A stretch of DNA of 64,000 bases, taken from Lampris incognitus (lineage: Eukaryota > Chordata > Actinopteri > Lampriformes > Lampridae). The stretch lies in the NCBI RefSeq assembly GCF_029633865.1, contig NC_079213.1, positions 93,352,152 to 93,416,151 of the forward strand, read 5' to 3'. The position numbers were made by a program, and so were the translations under genes. The notes below the pieces were generated by a model that did not search any database, was not told where the DNA came from, and was given only the letters and a program-made list of their open reading frames with translations. Positions 60,750-64,000 of the stretch are shown piece by piece (the first letter of the stretch is position 1; the number at the start of each line of letters is the position of its first letter).

Positions 60750-60821
<72 letters not shown>

Positions 60822-61027
60822 CTACCTTTTAAAAGCTGGGTGCGTTTATCAATTCAGAATGATTCTATTTCAACTTCTGTCTTTGATATGTTATAGTGTT
60901 ATCTACTTCTTCTACATGTTCCGTTGTCCTCTGCTCAACAGCAATGGCTTATGAGTGTAGGCCTGAGCGATGATGACGGACTCTTCTCATGCTCTGTGTG
61001 GAGGTAAACTGTGATGTGATGTGAATT

Positions 61028-61067
<40 letters not shown>

Positions 61068-63895
61068 CTTCAATGCCTTGTTCTAGCCCTTCAAGCTCAG
61101 CAACCCCTACAGCTGCCTGTCATACACAATCGGTGCCCTTTTATCATTAATTATTTGATTTTAATTTGATCTTATTGTGGCAATAACAAAAGAAACCCAC
61201 ACTGAGAAGCAATAGATTAATTTACAACAGGTGCAGTGACTTATGATTATAATGCCTGAAGACTCGACCCAGCAACTGAACGAGAAGATGGAAAATAATT
61301 TTTGTTGATTTTAATGAATAACCACTCTTCCTATCTACCCAGGCCCCAGGGGAAGTCATACCTGTTTTTCACTCAGTTTAAAGCTGAGCTGAAGGGAACC
61401 AAAATTGAATATGCCAACGCATACGTAAGTAACCTTGTATTAGCGCTTGTGTGGAACGTCACCTTTCTTGTTCATATAAATCTGTGCTCCTGTAAGGGTA
61501 ACAGATCTAAGTCCCTTACACAGCACATGTTCAGTGTACTAGCATGTTGGAGGCTGACCCTTATCATAACCTATCAAATGTAAATGTAATGACTGCAATT
61601 TTTCAGTTCCTCCTTTAAATTGTGGAAATGGAAGCCTTTGTCTTGCTGACTAGTTAATTGATGTGTTGCTTAGGGCTGCATGATATATTGCTGTTGTGAT
61701 ATGAGACCAGATATGGTCTGGGATTTTACTTATCATGATATTATATTTTGATATATATATTAATTTCCGGATCTTAAAAGATCAATTACAGTAGGGTGAT
61801 AGACTGTCAGCTGAGTGAAATAAACAAAGCATTGCCTTTACCTGCATGGTCATCATATACACATTATTAATGATTGTTTCTCAATAATTTGTCTTTTGTA
61901 AATATCCAAAATACCATCATCAATATTTAAGTATTCAGTTAAAAATATTAGGATATTTGATTTTGTCTATTTCCTACCCCTAGTGATGCTAGTACTCAGT
62001 AGTAGGAAATTCACAGAACCTAAGAGTAAAGATGGTAAGTTTTTCCTTGATACTGCTGCACTGGAAATGGCACACTACCTAATCATGTGGAAGCAGGTCA
62101 TCTTTCCAATCCAACACTGCACCAGTTTGATTTCACCTAATAGCACATCTTCAACCAGATGGGGGAGGATTGATTTGTGTAATTAGCTGGTGTAGTGTAG
62201 GGTTGGGAAGAAAATCTGCATACACATGGCCCTCTGTGGCACACAGCCAGTCTACACCTTTGCCTTTGTAAGATGGCATGATGGCATAACACAAGCAAAG
62301 CGGAGCATCAGTCCTAGACACTGAGTTAATTAATATGGAGAGAAGCCACCTGAAAAATGGAATAAGAGATGGATTTAAGCCAGTTTGGCATGATTATCCT
62401 CTAGAGGAATACCTCATCCAACATTACCTCTCAATATTCCCTGTGCCTCTCACCCTCGCCCCATCTATATAAACTTAGCACAAAAAGTAAGGAAATTTGT
62501 GTTTGGTAGATTATTTCTTCGTTGTAACAATGCTTCTTGGCAATAAATCTTATATAAGGCACCTGATTGTCAGCACCTGGGGTACCAGAAGCTCAAAACA
62601 AGAGTCAATAGCAACAGCAAAATAAGCTGTTCGGCATTGGCAGAGAAGATTTGGAAAAAATTTCATGGGCGCAACCCACATACTCAGCTCTGCTGCTCAT
62701 CCCACAAATGCATGTTCCTTATAAATGTGGCACCATTTAAAAGGGAAATAAATAGGCTTTCCAACGGTATAAGATTTATTGCCAAGAAGAATTGTTACAA
62801 CAAAGAAATAATCTACCAAACACAAATTTACTTACTTTCTGTGCTAAGTATATATACACATTTATCTCCCTGCAGAAGTTTGCCAGCTTTAAGCAAGCTT
62901 TGGACTGCGAAGTTTCTGAGAAAGTTGGCAGTATGAGAAAACAACACAGTTCTCAGTATTGTCAGAATAATGTACAGACTTTATTTAACCCTCCAGTGGA
63001 CCTTTGATTCCACTGCTCTTTCTCTCCTCTATTATGTCTCCATGGTGACCGGTCATGTTTTTCATTGAACCTTTCATTTTTACATCAGTTGCCCACTGAT
63101 GGCGGTCTGAGCTTATTCCCAGCTAGTGCTAGCTGTGATAACCTAATAGTGACAGAGACTGTTAAATTAACATATTGGACACGGTGGGTTTTGGACAACT
63201 TTTAATGTGTTCAGAAGTTGCACTCAGAATTTTCATTGGCATACTCATGCTTGTTGTGTGTATGGTATCTCATGAAAACCATAAAGTCCATTTTCTTATT
63301 CAACACATTCACTTCAGTGTACTCACTGGGAGTCTGTTACAACAGCGGTCGTCGATAAGGCGCAGCACACCTTGACGCACACCTCCTTCCTCGGCAAGGA
63401 CAGATCTGACGTTCCGCAATTAGTCAGAAGACAACCCCCCCCCCCCCCCCACTGTCCTTTCACTTCTCCTCATGCTCCAGCTCTGTTCCCCTGTGAGAGA
63501 AGACAAATACACAGAAAACCACTTCTATAAATGATCGCACAAAAGTAACCCTGCTCACAAAATTCACACACACACGCACGCACACACGCACGCACACACA
63601 TGCAAACACAAAATACACCTGCTGTCTGCACACAGCATCTCCCACAACCTTGTTTTCCCACTCCCTGCTTTCTTGGCCCTTCTGTTGCAGTGACATTGTC
63701 ATCATCGGTGCTGTCTCTCATCCTGTTTTTTTTTTTTCTTTCTTTGTTTCCTTCCTTCTTTTTTTTTTAACCCTCCCCTCTTCTCTCCTCTTCACCATCG
63801 ATCTTGCTGTATGTGGCTCCAGTCACAGACTGCGGTGGGAGGACAGAGTGATGTAGCTTTGAAGCCGGAAGAATTTGTCGTGGGAGACTCCACAG
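59784..63895 (+). CDS. mydgf: Myeloid-derived growth factor, 5' part of gene
   Basis: MYDGF is a small ER/secreted UPF0556 protein; in mammals it protects heart tissue after infarction and ends in an ER-retention-like tetrapeptide. Exons are 59784-59945, 60646-60696, 60942-61003, 61343-61424 and 63823-63895, all in phase. The last codon and exon lie past the window. The start gives a signal peptide (KFCALNLAALFAFALISTFD, residues 6-25). Family blocks follow: KPGGVVHTFAEKI, CSFTYASQGGTNEQWLMSVG, LFSCSVWRPQGKSYLFFTQF, KAELKGTKIEYANAYS and SDVALKPEEF. They match human MYDGF at nearly every conserved position. A copy of the end of exon 2, including a donor site, follows directly in intron 2. Confidence 0.95.
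60665..60757 (+). repeat. 48-bp tandem duplication of the mydgf exon 2 end and donor
   Basis: 60665-60712 recurs from 60713. The second copy repeats CACTTATGCTTCACAAGGG and AACCAATGAG. It has GTATCA where the first has the strong donor GTGAGT (three bases missing). Use of the second donor would add 16 in-frame codons (VSINSLTYASQGGTNE) without a stop. A CT microsatellite begins right after. Confidence 0.9.
60752..60817 (+). repeat. (CT)n in mydgf intron 2
   Basis: About 32 CT units directly after the duplicated exon end. A CA array of 16 units lies at 61031-61062 in intron 3, and a C-run of about 16 at 63437-63452 in intron 4. Confidence 0.9.
61425..63822. other. mydgf intron 4, nothing recognised
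   Basis: No exon, RNA gene or clear mobile element seen beyond the C-run and a CA/CG run at 63566-63600. Confidence 0.45.
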
Positions 63896-64000
63896 GTGAA
63901 AAATTTACTCCACTGTTTGCTGGCGTGCAGTCAACTCCATCTGTTGGTGCCATTCTCTCTATTTGTCACTCTCTCTCTCTCTTCCTCATTCTTTTTCTGC

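Overview
This is nuclear DNA from a teleost fish. It has multi-exon genes with GT/AG introns that encode close relatives of vertebrate proteins. It is rich in microsatellites, Tc1/mariner, hAT and Gypsy elements, tRNA-derived SINEs and foldback elements typical of fish genomes. Four host genes are all on the + strand: the 3' part of atcay (caytaxin, about 1.2-5.2 kb), nmrk2 (nicotinamide riboside kinase 2, 12.6-17 kb), a lysyl oxidase of the LOX/LOXL1/LOXL5 group, read here as loxl5 (46.5-52.6 kb), and the 5' part of mydgf (59.8 kb to the window end). ATCAY, NMRK2 and MYDGF all lie on human 19p13.3, so the block looks like conserved synteny. The lysyl oxidase in it fits the third ohnolog beside LOX (5q23) and LOXL1 (15q24), a gene mammals lack.

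Between nmrk2 and loxl5 lie about 29 kb with no supportable host gene. This stretch holds nested mobile DNA. It includes a Tc1-type element with DD38E spacing (Intruder-like) inside an older repeat, a fossil Ty3/Gypsy element of about 6.8 kb with both LTRs, a second Tc1-like DD34E element, a broken hAT element, a LINE 3' fragment, two SINE families and several foldback elements.

The least ordinary structures are very small LTR elements. One at 11.17-11.60 kb has two 157-bp TG...CA repeats, a primer-binding-like start, a polypurine tract and a 4-bp target duplication around only 117 bp of interior. Its LTRs carry tRNA-like A and B boxes at tRNA spacing. A diverged relative lies inverted at 40.1 kb. 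A different family at 17.46-17.89 kb has two 206-bp repeats separated by 13 bp with a 5-bp target duplication, and a lone copy of that repeat sits in a minisatellite at 39.5 kb.

Host-gene oddities are a UG-repeat acceptor before a frame-neutral Gln-rich exon in atcay, a stop codon flush with the last splice junction of nmrk2, a perfect 42-bp-arm palindrome in a loxl5 intron, and a 48-bp tandem duplication that copies the end and donor of mydgf exon 2 in frame. Genes are reported as CDS spans with exon positions in the text. All calls come from reading the sequence; no database search was run.
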